Source: Clostridium sp. CAG:354_28_25 (GTDB lineage: Bacteria > Bacillota > Clostridia > TANB77 > CAG-508). Taken from it: a stretch of 64,000 nt of DNA. The stretch's first letter is position 1, and each line of letters opens with the position of its first letter. A model generated the notes under the pieces. The model was not told where the DNA came from. It did no database searches and saw only the letters and a program-made list of their open reading frames with translations. A program made the position numbers and the translations under genes. Location of the stretch: NCBI GenBank assembly GCA_001915925.1, contig MNRL01000009.1:1-64000 (forward strand), written 5' to 3'. Below, piece by piece: positions 1-8,010 of this stretch.

Positions 1-30
1 AAACGCAATATTTTGTAGGAGAAATTTAGA

Positions 31-621
31 ATGAGTAATGAAATAACTGTAAAATTAAAATGTAGTATAAAAGAATTTTGCAATATTATCGAAAGCAAAG
101 GGTTTGAAATAGTAGATAGATTCTTACTGGATGATACTTATTTTATACCTAAAGATATAGATATTCATAAATTAACGCCAAGAGAAATATTAAAACATTC
201 CATTTTAATAAGAGATATTACTCAATATATGTCAGATAAACACAAAGTATTTAAAATGACCTATAAGAAAAAGAATATAGCAAGTAATGGAGATATTATT
301 AGCCAACAGAATATTGATTGTGATATTAGTAATATAAATGATGGCAAAAAATTTTTAAATGCTATAGGGTATAAAGAAATAATGAATATTAAAGAAAACA
401 ACATTGTTTATGGAAAAGAAGGATTAAATATTGCATTAAAAGATATAGAAGATGGAGAAAAACTAATTGAAATCGAAACAGTAGAAACTAATGAAGATTT
501 GAATACAGTAGAGAAATTAAAAGAAAAGCTAAATGAATTACAACTTCCATTGGATACTAAAGATTATTTTATAAAAAAAGCTGAAATGAAACTTAAACAA
601 ATTTCAGAGGATGGTGTATAA
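31..621 (+). CDS. CYTH-domain protein (triphosphate tunnel metalloenzyme-like)
   Basis: 196 aa. The N-terminus reads EITVKLK, a variant of the ExExK signature of CYTH/triphosphate tunnel enzymes. Later elements follow the family order: DDTYF near residue 34, ILIRDI (usually LRIR), FKMTYKKK, and a C-terminal EDGEKLIEIE strand with alternating acidic residues. Family members hydrolyse inorganic triphosphate, thiamine triphosphate or nucleoside triphosphates, or make cAMP; the substrate cannot be told from sequence. The start follows a GTAGGAG ribosome binding site. The stop lies one base before the LysR gene start, so the two are probably cotranscribed. Fold call fairly good, function open. Confidence 0.6.
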   Translation: MSNEITVKLKCSIKEFCNIIESKGFEIVDRFLLDDTYFIPKDIDIHKLTPREILKHSILIRDITQYMSDKHKVFKMTYKKKNIASNGDIISQQNIDCDISNINDGKKFLNAIGYKEIMNIKENNIVYGKEGLNIALKDIEDGEKLIEIETVETNEDLNTVEKLKEKLNELQLPLDTKDYFIKKAEMKLKQISEDGV

Positions 622-622
622 T

Positions 623-1501
623 ATGTCAAATGTCAATTTAAACTTGTACAAGATTTTTTGTAAAGTTGTCGAATCAAAAAGTTTATCTGATGCATCTGAA
701 AAATTAGATGTGTCTGTTCCTAATATAAGTACTCAAATATCAAACTTAGAAAATCAGTTAGGACTAAAACTATTTAATAGAGAACCAAAAGGACTTAAAA
801 TAACAGAAGATGGAAAAGAATTATATGAAATAGTAAGTAAGTCAATATCTAGTTTCGATTTTGCAGAAAAGATGGCTCAAGATAAGAATAATATAGAGAC
901 TGGAAATATAACAATAGGTTGTCCATCTCATTTTACAACATATTTTTTAATGGATAAAATTGAAAAAGTAAAGAGACAGTATCCAAAAATAAATATAAAA
1001 GTAGTATGTGAAGCCGATACTAATAAAATGCTTGAATTATTACAAGAACATAAGATAGACTTTGCTATAATAGATAGTGATCTAGATAGAATTAATGTAG
1101 TTGTTGAAGAAATATTAAAAATAGAAAACATATTTGTTTCAAAAGCTCCATTAATAATTCAAGATATAAAAGAAATACAAGATTTAAATTGTATATTAAA
1201 TCTTGAAAATACAAAGACAACTCAATGCTTAAAGGAAACATTAAGAGAGTATAATGTTGATATAAAAAGCAACATGATGTCTGATGCTACAGAAGTAAGA
1301 GTAGATGCAGTTAAAAGAAACATGGGAATAGCATATGTTATTAAAAAGTCAGTAAAAAGAGAATTAGAAGCTAAAGAACTGTATGAAGTAGAATTGCCAA
1401 TAAAATTGCCAAGTGTAAAATTAAACTTAATATACTTAAAAGGCGAACTTTCAAAAGTGTCAAAATCATTTATTAAAAACTATTTAAGAAATAAAGAATA
1501 A
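623..1501 (+). CDS. LysR-family transcriptional regulator
   Basis: 292 aa. Residues 1-60 form the LysR winged helix-turn-helix (LYKIFCKVVESKSLSDASEKL, then PNISTQISNLENQLGLKLFNR), followed by a periplasmic-binding-like effector domain with the typical GNITIGCPS strand near residue 94. An ATG lies 12 bases upstream and directly abuts the AGAGG sequence, so the ATG at 623 (MSNVNLNLYKIF) is the better start: it has usable spacing and matches the usual LysR N-terminus. It sits one base after the CYTH gene and is followed by a strong terminator. It may control its own operon or the radical SAM gene downstream; the effector is unknown. Confidence 0.88.
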   Translation: MSNVNLNLYKIFCKVVESKSLSDASEKLDVSVPNISTQISNLENQLGLKLFNREPKGLKITEDGKELYEIVSKSISSFDFAEKMAQDKNNIETGNITIGCPSHFTTYFLMDKIEKVKRQYPKINIKVVCEADTNKMLELLQEHKIDFAIIDSDLDRINVVVEEILKIENIFVSKAPLIIQDIKEIQDLNCILNLENTKTTQCLKETLREYNVDIKSNMMSDATEVRVDAVKRNMGIAYVIKKSVKRELEAKELYEVELPIKLPSVKLNLIYLKGELSKVSKSFIKNYLRNKE

Positions 1502-1530
1502 TAAAAATGTAAAATTATGTTAATTAAAAT

Positions 1531-1566
1531 AAAACTATTCTTAATAAAAAAAGAATAGTTTTTTTG
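1531..1566 (+). terminator. Rho-independent terminator after the LysR gene
   Basis: Stem AAAACTATTCTT pairing with AAGAATAGTTTT around an A-rich loop, then a T tract. It ends the CYTH-LysR transcript and separates it from the radical SAM gene. Confidence 0.85.
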
Positions 1567-1623
1567 TGTTACTTCACATATAATGTTATTGTATAAAAAT
1601 ATATATGAAATGAGGATATATAT

Positions 1624-2823
1624 ATGTATAGTAAAAATAAAGTATGTTGGAAAATAACAACTAAATGTAATCAAGGATGTAAATATTGCTTTGGATTCAA
1701 TAATATAGCAGATTTATCCTTTGAAGAAAATGAGAAGGTATTAAATAATCTAATTAACAATGGATTAACACATTTAACATGGACTGGTGGAGAGGCAGTA
1801 TTATATCCAAGAATTAATGAATTAATGAAATTATCAAAGGAAAAAGGAATAATCAATAAACTTGTTACCAATGGTATTTTTATTGCTGAAAATGATACAG
1901 AATATGTTGAAGATATTTTAAACAACTTAGATGAAATTAATTTATCTATTGACTCTACTGATAACAATATAAATGTTTTATTAGGAAAAAAGAATAATCA
2001 TTTAGAAATTATAAAAAAAGTATTAGAGAAAACTAAAAACAAAAAAATTAAAGTAGGAATAAATACTGTAATTACTAATAAAAGTATAGAGAAATTAGAA
2101 GAATTAGGAGAATTTTTAAATAATTATAAAATAGAAAAATGGAAATTTTTAAAATTTATGCCTATAAGAGAAAGAGCATTAGAAAATAAAGATTTATTTG
2201 GAGTAACTGAGGCTGAATTAGAAAGCAAAGTTAATCAACTAAGAAAGTATGAAAATATAAAAGTTGTCCAATATAAAAAACAATCTGAATTTGAAAAGAG
2301 TTTAGTAGTTCTTCCAAATGCAGATATTATCCAAACACAAAATGGAAAAGATAATTATTTAGGAAATGCATTAGAGCAAGAAGTCATCGACTTTGAAAGA
2401 ATAAGTGGAAAGAATAAAATTAGGACTATAATTGCTCATAATAATGAAGAAATTAGAAATACAATAGTAGATTCAATAAAGAAATTGGGATTTGCTGATG
2501 TAGTTGCTACAGCTACAAATGGAATAGAAACATATAATAAGATTATTGACTTGAAACCTGAAATGGTATTTGCTAAATTTGAAATGGAAGACATGAATGG
2601 ATTTGAGATTGTAAAGAAGTCAAAAGAAAAATTAGATAGCGATATTCCAGTATTCAATATATTTGCTGAGGAAATGCCTAAAAATGAAATTGAAAAAATT
2701 TATAATATTGCAGGTCGAAAATTTAATGCAATAATATCTGAAGAACAATATCAATTTGAAGTACCATTTATTTTGGAACAATATAAAAAATATAAAGAGT
2801 ATAAAGAAAGCAAAGAACAATAA
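1624..2823 (+). CDS. Radical SAM protein fused to a degenerate receiver domain
   Basis: 399 aa in two parts. Residues 1-260 are a radical SAM barrel with the [4Fe-4S] motif C15-x3-C19-x2-C22, a TGGEAV SAM-binding strand at 54-59, a SIDSTD strand near 108 and [11 protein letters not shown] near 171. The last two resemble viperin and MoaA-type proteins (viperin has CDSFDE..NVLIGR and RWKVFQ). Residues 265-385 follow the CheY fold, but all phosphotransfer residues are replaced: the acidic pocket reads AHNN (271-274), the phosphoacceptor position is K318 in [13 protein letters not shown], and the Thr and Lys switch positions are lost. It therefore looks like a pseudoreceiver acting by binding. 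A GAGG site precedes the ATG. It is convergent with a Spo0A-like regulator. Substrate unknown. Confidence 0.75.
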   Translation: MYSKNKVCWKITTKCNQGCKYCFGFNNIADLSFEENEKVLNNLINNGLTHLTWTGGEAVLYPRINELMKLSKEKGIINKLVTNGIFIAENDTEYVEDILNNLDEINLSIDSTDNNINVLLGKKNNHLEIIKKVLEKTKNKKIKVGINTVITNKSIEKLEELGEFLNNYKIEKWKFLKFMPIRERALENKDLFGVTEAELESKVNQLRKYENIKVVQYKKQSEFEKSLVVLPNADIIQTQNGKDNYLGNALEQEVIDFERISGKNKIRTIIAHNNEEIRNTIVDSIKKLGFADVVATATNGIETYNKIIDLKPEMVFAKFEMEDMNGFEIVKKSKEKLDSDIPVFNIFAEEMPKNEIEKIYNIAGRKFNAIISEEQYQFEVPFILEQYKKYKEYKESKEQ

Positions 2824-2831
2824 AAATAATA

Positions 2832-2880
2832 AAAAATCAAGAAATATTTTAAAATCTAAAAAAATATTTCTTGATTTTTT
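2832..2880. terminator. Bidirectional terminator between convergent genes
   Basis: A long A/T hairpin (AAATCAAGAAATATTTT pairing with AAAATATTTCTTGATTT) with A runs on one side and T runs on the other. It can stop transcription from both the radical SAM gene and the minus-strand Spo0A-like gene, whose last codons lie inside the stem. Confidence 0.8.
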
Positions 2881-3590
2881 TGTATGTGTAGATAACCAAC
2901 AAAGACATCTAAAAATCTTCCAGGCGATATATTTTTTCCTTGTTCAAATTGCATTACAATAGGATGATTTTGTAATATATGCCTTTTTCTATTTAATGGT
3001 TTCAATGATGTTCTAAGTGAAGAACGAATTGCTTCTTCATCCATATCTTTATGATGATATGAGAGTATTTCAAATAAAGATTTTAAATCATGTATTAAAT
3101 ATGTAAAATGATAACATTCGGTAATTGCTTCTATCATAAGATCAGTACAAGGAGAGTTTATAACAAATCCTAATTCTCGTAATAGTACGTTCATTTCATT
3201 TTCATCAAAATCATCATATTTATATTTTTCGTTCATTTGACTAATTGTATTATATAAATTTCGTAGTTTAACAGGTTTTTTAAAAAATTTATAGATTTTA
3301 GATACATTAACGAAAGTAACCTGTTCTTCAGCTGAGTTAGCAGTCAAAAGTATATTAGAATTATTTCCTTCATTATAAGTTATAGATAATATATCAATTA
3401 TTTCGGTTGAATTTATATCATTGAAGTGTGAATCTAAAATAAATATATTCGGTTTTATTTTCAAGTAAGTAGATAATGCTTGATCTCCGCTATTTACAGT
3501 TTTAATTTTTAAATCACGGCATTTTGATAAATACCTACAATATTTATTCGCTTCTGCAACATTTTCTTCAGCGACAAGAACTTTTATCAT
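2856..3590 (-). CDS. Spo0A-like response regulator (receiver plus Spo0A_C-type domain)
   Basis: 244 aa. Residues 1-118 form an apparently functional receiver: acidic pocket E8/E9, phosphoacceptor D53 (NIFILDSHF), T83 and K105 (KKP). Residues 130-240 align with the Spo0A C-terminal DNA-binding domain: LLRELGFVINSPCTDLMIEA resembles the LHEIG-x-PAHIKGYQYLREA stretch of Spo0A, EEAIRSSLRTSLKPLN the recognition helix (VERAIRHAIE), and NISPGRFLDVFVGYL the end of the domain. It is much diverged from the housekeeping Spo0A, so I read it as a paralogue rather than the master regulator. It has its own promoter at 3640-3668 and converges on the radical SAM/pseudoreceiver gene. Confidence 0.75.
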   Translation of the reverse strand: MIKVLVAEENVAEANKYCRYLSKCRDLKIKTVNSGDQALSTYLKIKPNIFILDSHFNDINSTEIIDILSITYNEGNNSNILLTANSAEEQVTFVNVSKIYKFFKKPVKLRNLYNTISQMNEKYKYDDFDENEMNVLLRELGFVINSPCTDLMIEAITECYHFTYLIHDLKSLFEILSYHHKDMDEEAIRSSLRTSLKPLNRKRHILQNHPIVMQFEQGKNISPGRFLDVFVGYLHIQKNQEIFF

Positions 3591-3639
3591 TTACTTTAGA
3601 CACCCCCAAAAAAAACAAAAAATAATTAAATTCACCAAT

Positions 3640-3668
3640 ATTATATCACTAAAATTATGTAAACACAA
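3640..3668 (-). promoter_or_regulatory. Predicted sigma-A promoter of the Spo0A-like gene
   Basis: On the minus strand TTGTGT (-35) is followed by 17 bases and TATAAT (-10), about 50 bases upstream of the start codon. Confidence 0.55.
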
Positions 3669-4134
3669 TACAAAAATGGAAAAATATTACAAAGAAATCA
3701 AATAAAGTGTCCCGTTTATCGCCGTTTTCAACACTGATTGTGGAAATCGAAATATAATGCAGCTAACTTAATCAAAGTCTGAAAAGGAGACACTACAAAA
3801 GATTTTATAGAAACAGAGGAAAATTACAAAAAATATTTCGGACTTTGATGAGTAAAAAATATCCCCCAAAAGATTAAGAAAGCTCCTTTTAGAAATTGTT
3901 AAGTCAATTTTCTTTAAGGAGTCTTTATATGTTAGAGAATTTTGCTAATGTTAGCAGCTATAATAAATTTAATAGAATAACATATTTTCTAACAAAATTA
4001 TCATGTTTGTTTTCAAAAATTAGGTATGCGTGTTTTCCATGTGTACTTAATTTTTTTTTAGATACAAATGAAAGACACTGTCGTGATCCGCCGAGTTCAT
4101 TTCAAAAAAATGAAATGAATAGGAGGAAAGAGAA
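3669..4134. other. Gene-poor intergenic stretch with inverted repeats
   Basis: No convincing gene. It contains ATCAAAGTC at 3773-3782 pairing with GACTTTGAT at 3841-3849, an imperfect hairpin of CTCCTTTTAGAAATTG with CAATTTTCTTTAAGGAG around 3883-3923, and a short hairpin TTCATTT/AAATGAA just before the AGGAGG of the next gene. It marks the change from core genes to the accessory region and may hold an element end or a small RNA; neither is shown. Confidence 0.3.
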
Positions 4135-4590
4135 GTGCGATACGAAGTAGATAGTTATACTTTAGAATATGTGGAGGATGAGGATAAATATTATATATCT
4201 TTTAGAGATAGTGTAGAACAGGATTGTAGAATTGAAATTGATAAAGATATATTTGATACTTATACCAATTCTAAAAAAGCATATATAAAAATAAAAAATG
4301 AAACAAGTAGACATTTAGAACAATCAGACTTAACAGAAGAGGATATGTATAAAAGAGCATTTGAACCAGTTGAAAGTGTAGAGGAAACTGTTATAAAAAA
4401 TATAGAAAAAGAAAAAGTAAATGAAGCATTGAAAGACCTGACAAGTACACAATTTAGAAGAATAGATTTACATATTGTAAATGAGATTACGATAAGAGAT
4501 GTGGCTAAACTAGAAAAGGTACAAAAAAGTCAGATACAAAAAAGTCTCGAACTAGGATTAAAAAAAATAAAAAAATTTTTTGAAGAATAG
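4135..4590 (+). CDS. Sigma-70 region 4-like protein of mobile-element type
   Basis: 151 aa with a GTG start 8 bases after AGGAGG (4121-4126). The N-terminal half has the acidic pattern and the SRHLEQSDLTEEDMYKRAF stretch typical of small sigma-like proteins carried by Tn916-type and other clostridial conjugative or mobilizable elements. The C-terminal half (about 95-148) is a helix-turn-helix like sigma region 4 (LKDLTSTQFRRIDLHIVNEITIRDVAKL, ending with a basic helix). It probably acts as an element-specific transcription factor or an excision regulator. It opens the accessory region and is followed by a terminator. Confidence 0.65.
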   Translation: MRYEVDSYTLEYVEDEDKYYISFRDSVEQDCRIEIDKDIFDTYTNSKKAYIKIKNETSRHLEQSDLTEEDMYKRAFEPVESVEETVIKNIEKEKVNEALKDLTSTQFRRIDLHIVNEITIRDVAKLEKVQKSQIQKSLELGLKKIKKFFEE

Positions 4591-4616
4591 GGGAGTACAA
4601 AACGGCATTTTGTGAG

Positions 4617-4661
4617 CAAATAAGTGAAGGGGTAAAAACTCTTTCACTTATTTCGTTTTTT
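4617..4661 (+). terminator. Rho-independent terminator
   Basis: AAATAAGTGAA pairs with TTTCACTTATTT and is followed by CGTTTTTT, downstream of the sigma-like gene. Confidence 0.8.
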
Positions 4662-4979
4662 GAGAGATAAATTGCACATTGAAAATTAAATAACATTCAT
4701 TAAATAAATCCTTTATTAAGAGCTAGTTTCATATAGAAGCAGAACTATATAAACTTAAATATTGGATAGCAACCAATAAGGCGATAACTAATAAAGGCAA
4801 ATAATAATACTCTTGTTTAGTCATAGAACGAGCGTTAAGAGCGTCCCAAGCCATGAGAACAAGTCTGAGTTCAGATAGGTTAGATTCCTGAGGAGTAATG
4901 TAGCTGATTACCATTTAATGAATTAAAATAAAATAGATTATATTTAACATAATAAAGAAAAATGGAGGAATATATATTG
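4662..4979. other. Intergenic stretch, no confident gene
   Basis: It holds one minus-strand open frame (4729-4914, 61 codons, with a hydrophobic C-terminal segment) that has no ribosome binding site. The stretch around 4830-4900 is less A+T-rich than its surroundings. I see no RNA gene or clear promoter. Confidence 0.3.
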
Positions 4980-5141
4980 ATGAAGATATTATGGATAATT
5001 ATTTTTTTTACATCATTATTAATTGCAGTTATGATGTATTTAGTTATATTAGGAGGAAGTAAAAATAAATCAAATGAAGAAATACAAAGAGAAGATGAGG
5101 AACAAATAAATTATCTAAAGAATTATAAAAATAAAAAATAA
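4980..5141 (+). CDS. Small single-pass membrane protein, element-associated
   Basis: 53 aa. ATG GGAGG-type site (4963-4969) with good spacing to the ATG at 4980; a TTG lies just before it in frame. Residues 3-25 are one hydrophobic helix (ILWIIIFFTSLLIAVMMYLV), followed by a charged tail containing DEEQINYLKNY. Tails of the form DEEQ-x-x-YL are familiar in tiny proteins of clostridial phages and integrative elements, though I cannot name a function. Its position between the sigma-like gene and the recombinases fits an accessory gene of the same element. Confidence 0.5.
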   Translation: MKILWIIIFFTSLLIAVMMYLVILGGSKNKSNEEIQREDEEQINYLKNYKNKK

Positions 5142-5167
5142 ATCAATTATAACGGAGGAATAATAAA

Positions 5168-5395
5168 ATGGAGAGAATTTTTATAGATAGAGAATGGTGT
5201 ATTGCTTATGTGGTATTAGCATTAGATAGTATTTATAATAGTGCTAATAAAGAAAGAACACTTAATGATTTTATTGAAGAAATTAAGACAATGTTTAATG
5301 TTCATCAAGATGAAACCATATTATTGAAAATAGCAGAAGAAATTATAGCCAATAAAGAAAAACTTTTGATAACTGTAGATATGAAAGAAAAATAA
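5168..5395 (+). CDS. Hypothetical protein, element-associated
   Basis: 75 aa, starting 9 bases after a strong GGAGG. Not recognised. It is predicted mostly helical, acidic, with no membrane segment and no metal-binding motif. It follows the 53-aa membrane protein by 26 bases, so the two probably form one transcript leading toward the recombinase genes. Confidence 0.5.
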   Translation: MERIFIDREWCIAYVVLALDSIYNSANKERTLNDFIEEIKTMFNVHQDETILLKIAEEIIANKEKLLITVDMKEK

Positions 5396-5539
5396 TCAAG
5401 AATCTTTTACAAACTTTTTTTCTTCATTTTAAATGAAAAAATATGTTAGATATTATTTCAATGATTATATATTTATAATTTTTATGATATTGTTGTGTAT
5501 TATTATGAGAATTTGATTATTAAGAAAATATTTGTCAAG

Positions 5540-5580
5540 TGTGCAAATCCAAAAAAATAGTGGATTTGCACCTTTGTTTT
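5540..5580 (+). terminator. Perfect 11-bp hairpin with T tract ahead of the recombinase genes
   Basis: GTGCAAATCCA (5540-5550) pairs perfectly with TGGATTTGCAC (5560-5570), then CTTTGTTTTT. It looks like a terminator or attenuator lying 60 bases before the first recombinase start. The same inverted repeat could also be a recombinase binding site. Confidence 0.6.
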
Positions 5581-5640
5581 TACAAAAGAAGATATGCTAA
5601 ATTTATTACAGAGAATATCACGAGAGGAGCTAGAAAAAGT

Positions 5641-6663
5641 ATGTCTTTTTTGCAATATCAAAAAGAAAGTCCAGAATTCCTTAATAATTATCTAAAATAC
5701 AAAAGATATATAGATTTTGGTGCACAGACAACTATCGATGAAACTTTTTACGATTTAAGATGTTTGTTTAGATATATTAAATTATATTTAAATGATAGAA
5801 ACAAACTAAATAATATAAGTAAGGAAGATTTTAGAAATATAGAAATAACAGATGTAACAATAGCAGATTTAGAAAGAATGAATCAAAATGATTTAACTAA
5901 TTATTTGTTTTTTTTGGATAATACCTTAGAAAATATTAGTAAAACAAGGAATAGAAAGTTAGCTTCAATGAAAAGACTTTATGAATATTTAGAAACTAAT
6001 AATCTAATTAATGTAAATCCAACGAAATGGATGCAATCTGCTACAATAGAAAAAAGGCAACCTAAATATTTAGATTTAAACGAAAGCAAACAATTACTAG
6101 CAAATGCCATAAATTCTGATTGTAGATATAAAATAAGAAATTATGCAATAACATGTTTGTTTTTAAATTGCAGTTTAAGGCTTTCAGAATTAGTAGGAAT
6201 TAATTTGTCTGACTTAAAAATAGATAATAGCGAACAAACATTAAAGGTTACTGGAAAAGGAAATAAGCAAAGAATTATATATCTTAATAGTGCTGTTTGC
6301 GAAGCTATAAACGCTTATATAAAAATACGTCCAAAACTAGATAAAAGCAATAAGGACTATAATGCATTATTTCTTAGTTCAAGAGGAAAAAGAATTTCTA
6401 AAAGATCTGTTCAAAATATTATCAAATCTGAACTAGTAGAATTAGTTGAAGCTGAAGGAAAAGAAAGCAAAAAATATCATACACATACTTTAAGACATAC
6501 TGGTGCAACACTTCTTTACAATGAAGCTAATGCAAATATATTTGTACTAAAGATAATACTAGGCCATGAATCTTTAGATGCAACACAAGTCTATACACAT
6601 GTTTCTGATAAGAAACTAAAAGAATTAATGCAAAATTTTAATATTTTAGATAGGAAGGAATAA
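5641..6663 (+). CDS. Tyrosine recombinase, XerC/D-like (first of a tandem pair)
   Basis: 340 aa from the ATG at 5641, which follows GAGAGGAG; a longer in-frame start would run through the hairpin at 5540-5570 and is unlikely. The N-terminal SAM-like core-binding domain covers about 10-125 and the catalytic domain 140-335, with R180, K206 (TGKGNKQR), H282 and R285 (HTLRHTG), H309 and nucleophile Y318 all present. It catalyses site-specific DNA strand exchange. It is close in sequence to the tandem partner just downstream and to the xerC at 22.0 kb, so these look like paralogues of one family recruited to an element. The target site is unknown. Confidence 0.85.
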   Translation: MSFLQYQKESPEFLNNYLKYKRYIDFGAQTTIDETFYDLRCLFRYIKLYLNDRNKLNNISKEDFRNIEITDVTIADLERMNQNDLTNYLFFLDNTLENISKTRNRKLASMKRLYEYLETNNLINVNPTKWMQSATIEKRQPKYLDLNESKQLLANAINSDCRYKIRNYAITCLFLNCSLRLSELVGINLSDLKIDNSEQTLKVTGKGNKQRIIYLNSAVCEAINAYIKIRPKLDKSNKDYNALFLSSRGKRISKRSVQNIIKSELVELVEAEGKESKKYHTHTLRHTGATLLYNEANANIFVLKIILGHESLDATQVYTHVSDKKLKELMQNFNILDRKE

Positions 6664-6669
6664 TATACT

Positions 6670-7656
6670 ATGAGTGAAATAAAAACACCTAAATTTGTTG
6701 AGGATTTTGCAAATTACCTTGTTGCAATTAGAAATCTATCACAAGTATATATAAAAAATATGACTGTTACAATAGAACAGTTTCTAGAATTTATTAATGT
6801 TCATAAATTTAAAAATAAATATAATACTATAGAAGATATTACCTTAAATGAAATTAGAAGTCTAAATAATAGTGATATTTATAGTTTTATATTCTTTTTA
6901 GCAGAATCACATTATCAGAATAATTCAAGAGTTATAAAAATTGAACATTTAAAAACATTCTTTGATTACCTTTTTAACATAAAACATACTATTTTTAAAG
7001 AACCATTTAAAAAAATTAATAGTGAAAGAAAACTTGAGAAAAAGTTACCTAATTATTTATCATTAGATGAAGCTAAACGACTTATTAATCTTTATGAAAA
7101 TAGTACAGATGAAATTGAAATTAGAGATAATGCAATGCTTCATATATTCTTAAATTGTGGTTTACGACTCTCTGAAATCAAAAATCTAAATATTGAAGAT
7201 ATAAATTTAGATGACAATAAATTCACTATTATTGGTAAAGGTAACAAAGAAAGAACTAATTATTTAAATAAAAAAACAAAAGATGCTCTTATTAAATACT
7301 TGAAAATAAGAGATAATTCACATGATAATAATAAAAAACGCAATAATGCTCTATTTCTTACATTCTACGGATATAGGATGAGTCAATTTACAATAAATAA
7401 AATTGTAAAAAGAGCATATAGAAAAGCAGAACTTGATGAAAATGTATATACAGTTCATACATTAAGACATACCTGCGCAACTCTTCTTTATAGGTCTGGA
7501 GTAAATATTAAAACTATCCAGGAATTGTTAGGTCATGTTCATATTGATACAACTGAAATTTATACTCATTTAGACAATCAAGAAGTTAAAGATGTCATGT
7601 TTGAGCATCCATTAGCACAATTTAAAATGGAAGATGCTCTTGCTTATTGTGCTTAA
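6670..7656 (+). CDS. Tyrosine recombinase, XerC/D-like (second of the pair)
   Basis: 328 aa, starting 6 bases after the first recombinase stop, which implies translation coupling. The catalytic residues R166, K190 (IGKGNKER), H263 and R266 (HTLRHTC), H289 and Y298 are complete, with a core-binding domain at about 8-110. The C-terminal tail (VMFEHPLAQF) resembles XerC/XerD tails. Two different but related recombinases encoded together suggest a heterotetrameric XerCD-like machine acting on an asymmetric site, perhaps to move or invert nearby DNA. A third small gene follows by 24 bases. Confidence 0.85.
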   Translation: MSEIKTPKFVEDFANYLVAIRNLSQVYIKNMTVTIEQFLEFINVHKFKNKYNTIEDITLNEIRSLNNSDIYSFIFFLAESHYQNNSRVIKIEHLKTFFDYLFNIKHTIFKEPFKKINSERKLEKKLPNYLSLDEAKRLINLYENSTDEIEIRDNAMLHIFLNCGLRLSEIKNLNIEDINLDDNKFTIIGKGNKERTNYLNKKTKDALIKYLKIRDNSHDNNKKRNNALFLTFYGYRMSQFTINKIVKRAYRKAELDENVYTVHTLRHTCATLLYRSGVNIKTIQELLGHVHIDTTEIYTHLDNQEVKDVMFEHPLAQFKMEDALAYCA

Positions 7657-7680
7657 ATACGATATAATAAGGAGGAACTC

Positions 7681-8010
7681 ATGAAAGATTTAGAAGTGAA
7701 ATTCGATACTAATAATATTCATTCTGTAGAGTTAAATCTATTGGATGGACAAGTCGAAATAATTTTGAGAGCTTTAGAGTTATATGCCTATAATTTGGAT
7801 TATATGTTAAATAGTAACGACTCTGCTAATGACATAGGACAAGAAAAAAAAGCTTTATTAAAATATACTTATGAACAAGTATTAGCAACTCAAGCTGAAC
7901 AAGTTCAAAGTAAGAGTAACAACATAGATAACATACCAGAAATAGGTAAATTAATAATAAAGGAAGGTATGAAAAATAACGGATTATGTGTTCAATTAAA
8001 TGCTGGATAA
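7681..8010 (+). CDS. Hypothetical protein in the recombinase operon
   Basis: 109 aa with GGAGG ending 5 bases before the ATG. Not recognised; soluble, acidic, with a long helical middle (about 22-80, LDGQVEIILRALELYAYNLDYM). It lies 24 bases after the recombinase pair, on the same strand, and is the last gene before a 950-bp gene-free region, so it may be an accessory or directionality factor of the recombinases. That role is inferred from position only. Confidence 0.5.
   Translation: MKDLEVKFDTNNIHSVELNLLDGQVEIILRALELYAYNLDYMLNSNDSANDIGQEKKALLKYTYEQVLATQAEQVQSKSNNIDNIPEIGKLIIKEGMKNNGLCVQLNAG

Noticed and set aside
3896..4150. 84-codon open frame in the structured gap
   Set aside because: It begins inside an inverted repeat, has no ribosome binding site matched to its start, odd composition (Cys/Phe/Ser-rich) and overlaps the GTG start of the sigma-like gene.
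4729..4914. 61-codon minus-strand open frame with a hydrophobic tail
   Set aside because: No ribosome binding site upstream of its ATG and no recognisable family; might be real but not supportable.
5539..5640. 34-residue N-terminal extension of the first recombinase
   Set aside because: It would translate through a perfect terminator-like hairpin, and the ATG at 5641 has a good GAGAGGAG site and fits Xer length.
5641..8010. RIT element (three recombinases in tandem)
   Set aside because: Only two tyrosine recombinases are present; the third gene (109 aa) lacks any catalytic motif.
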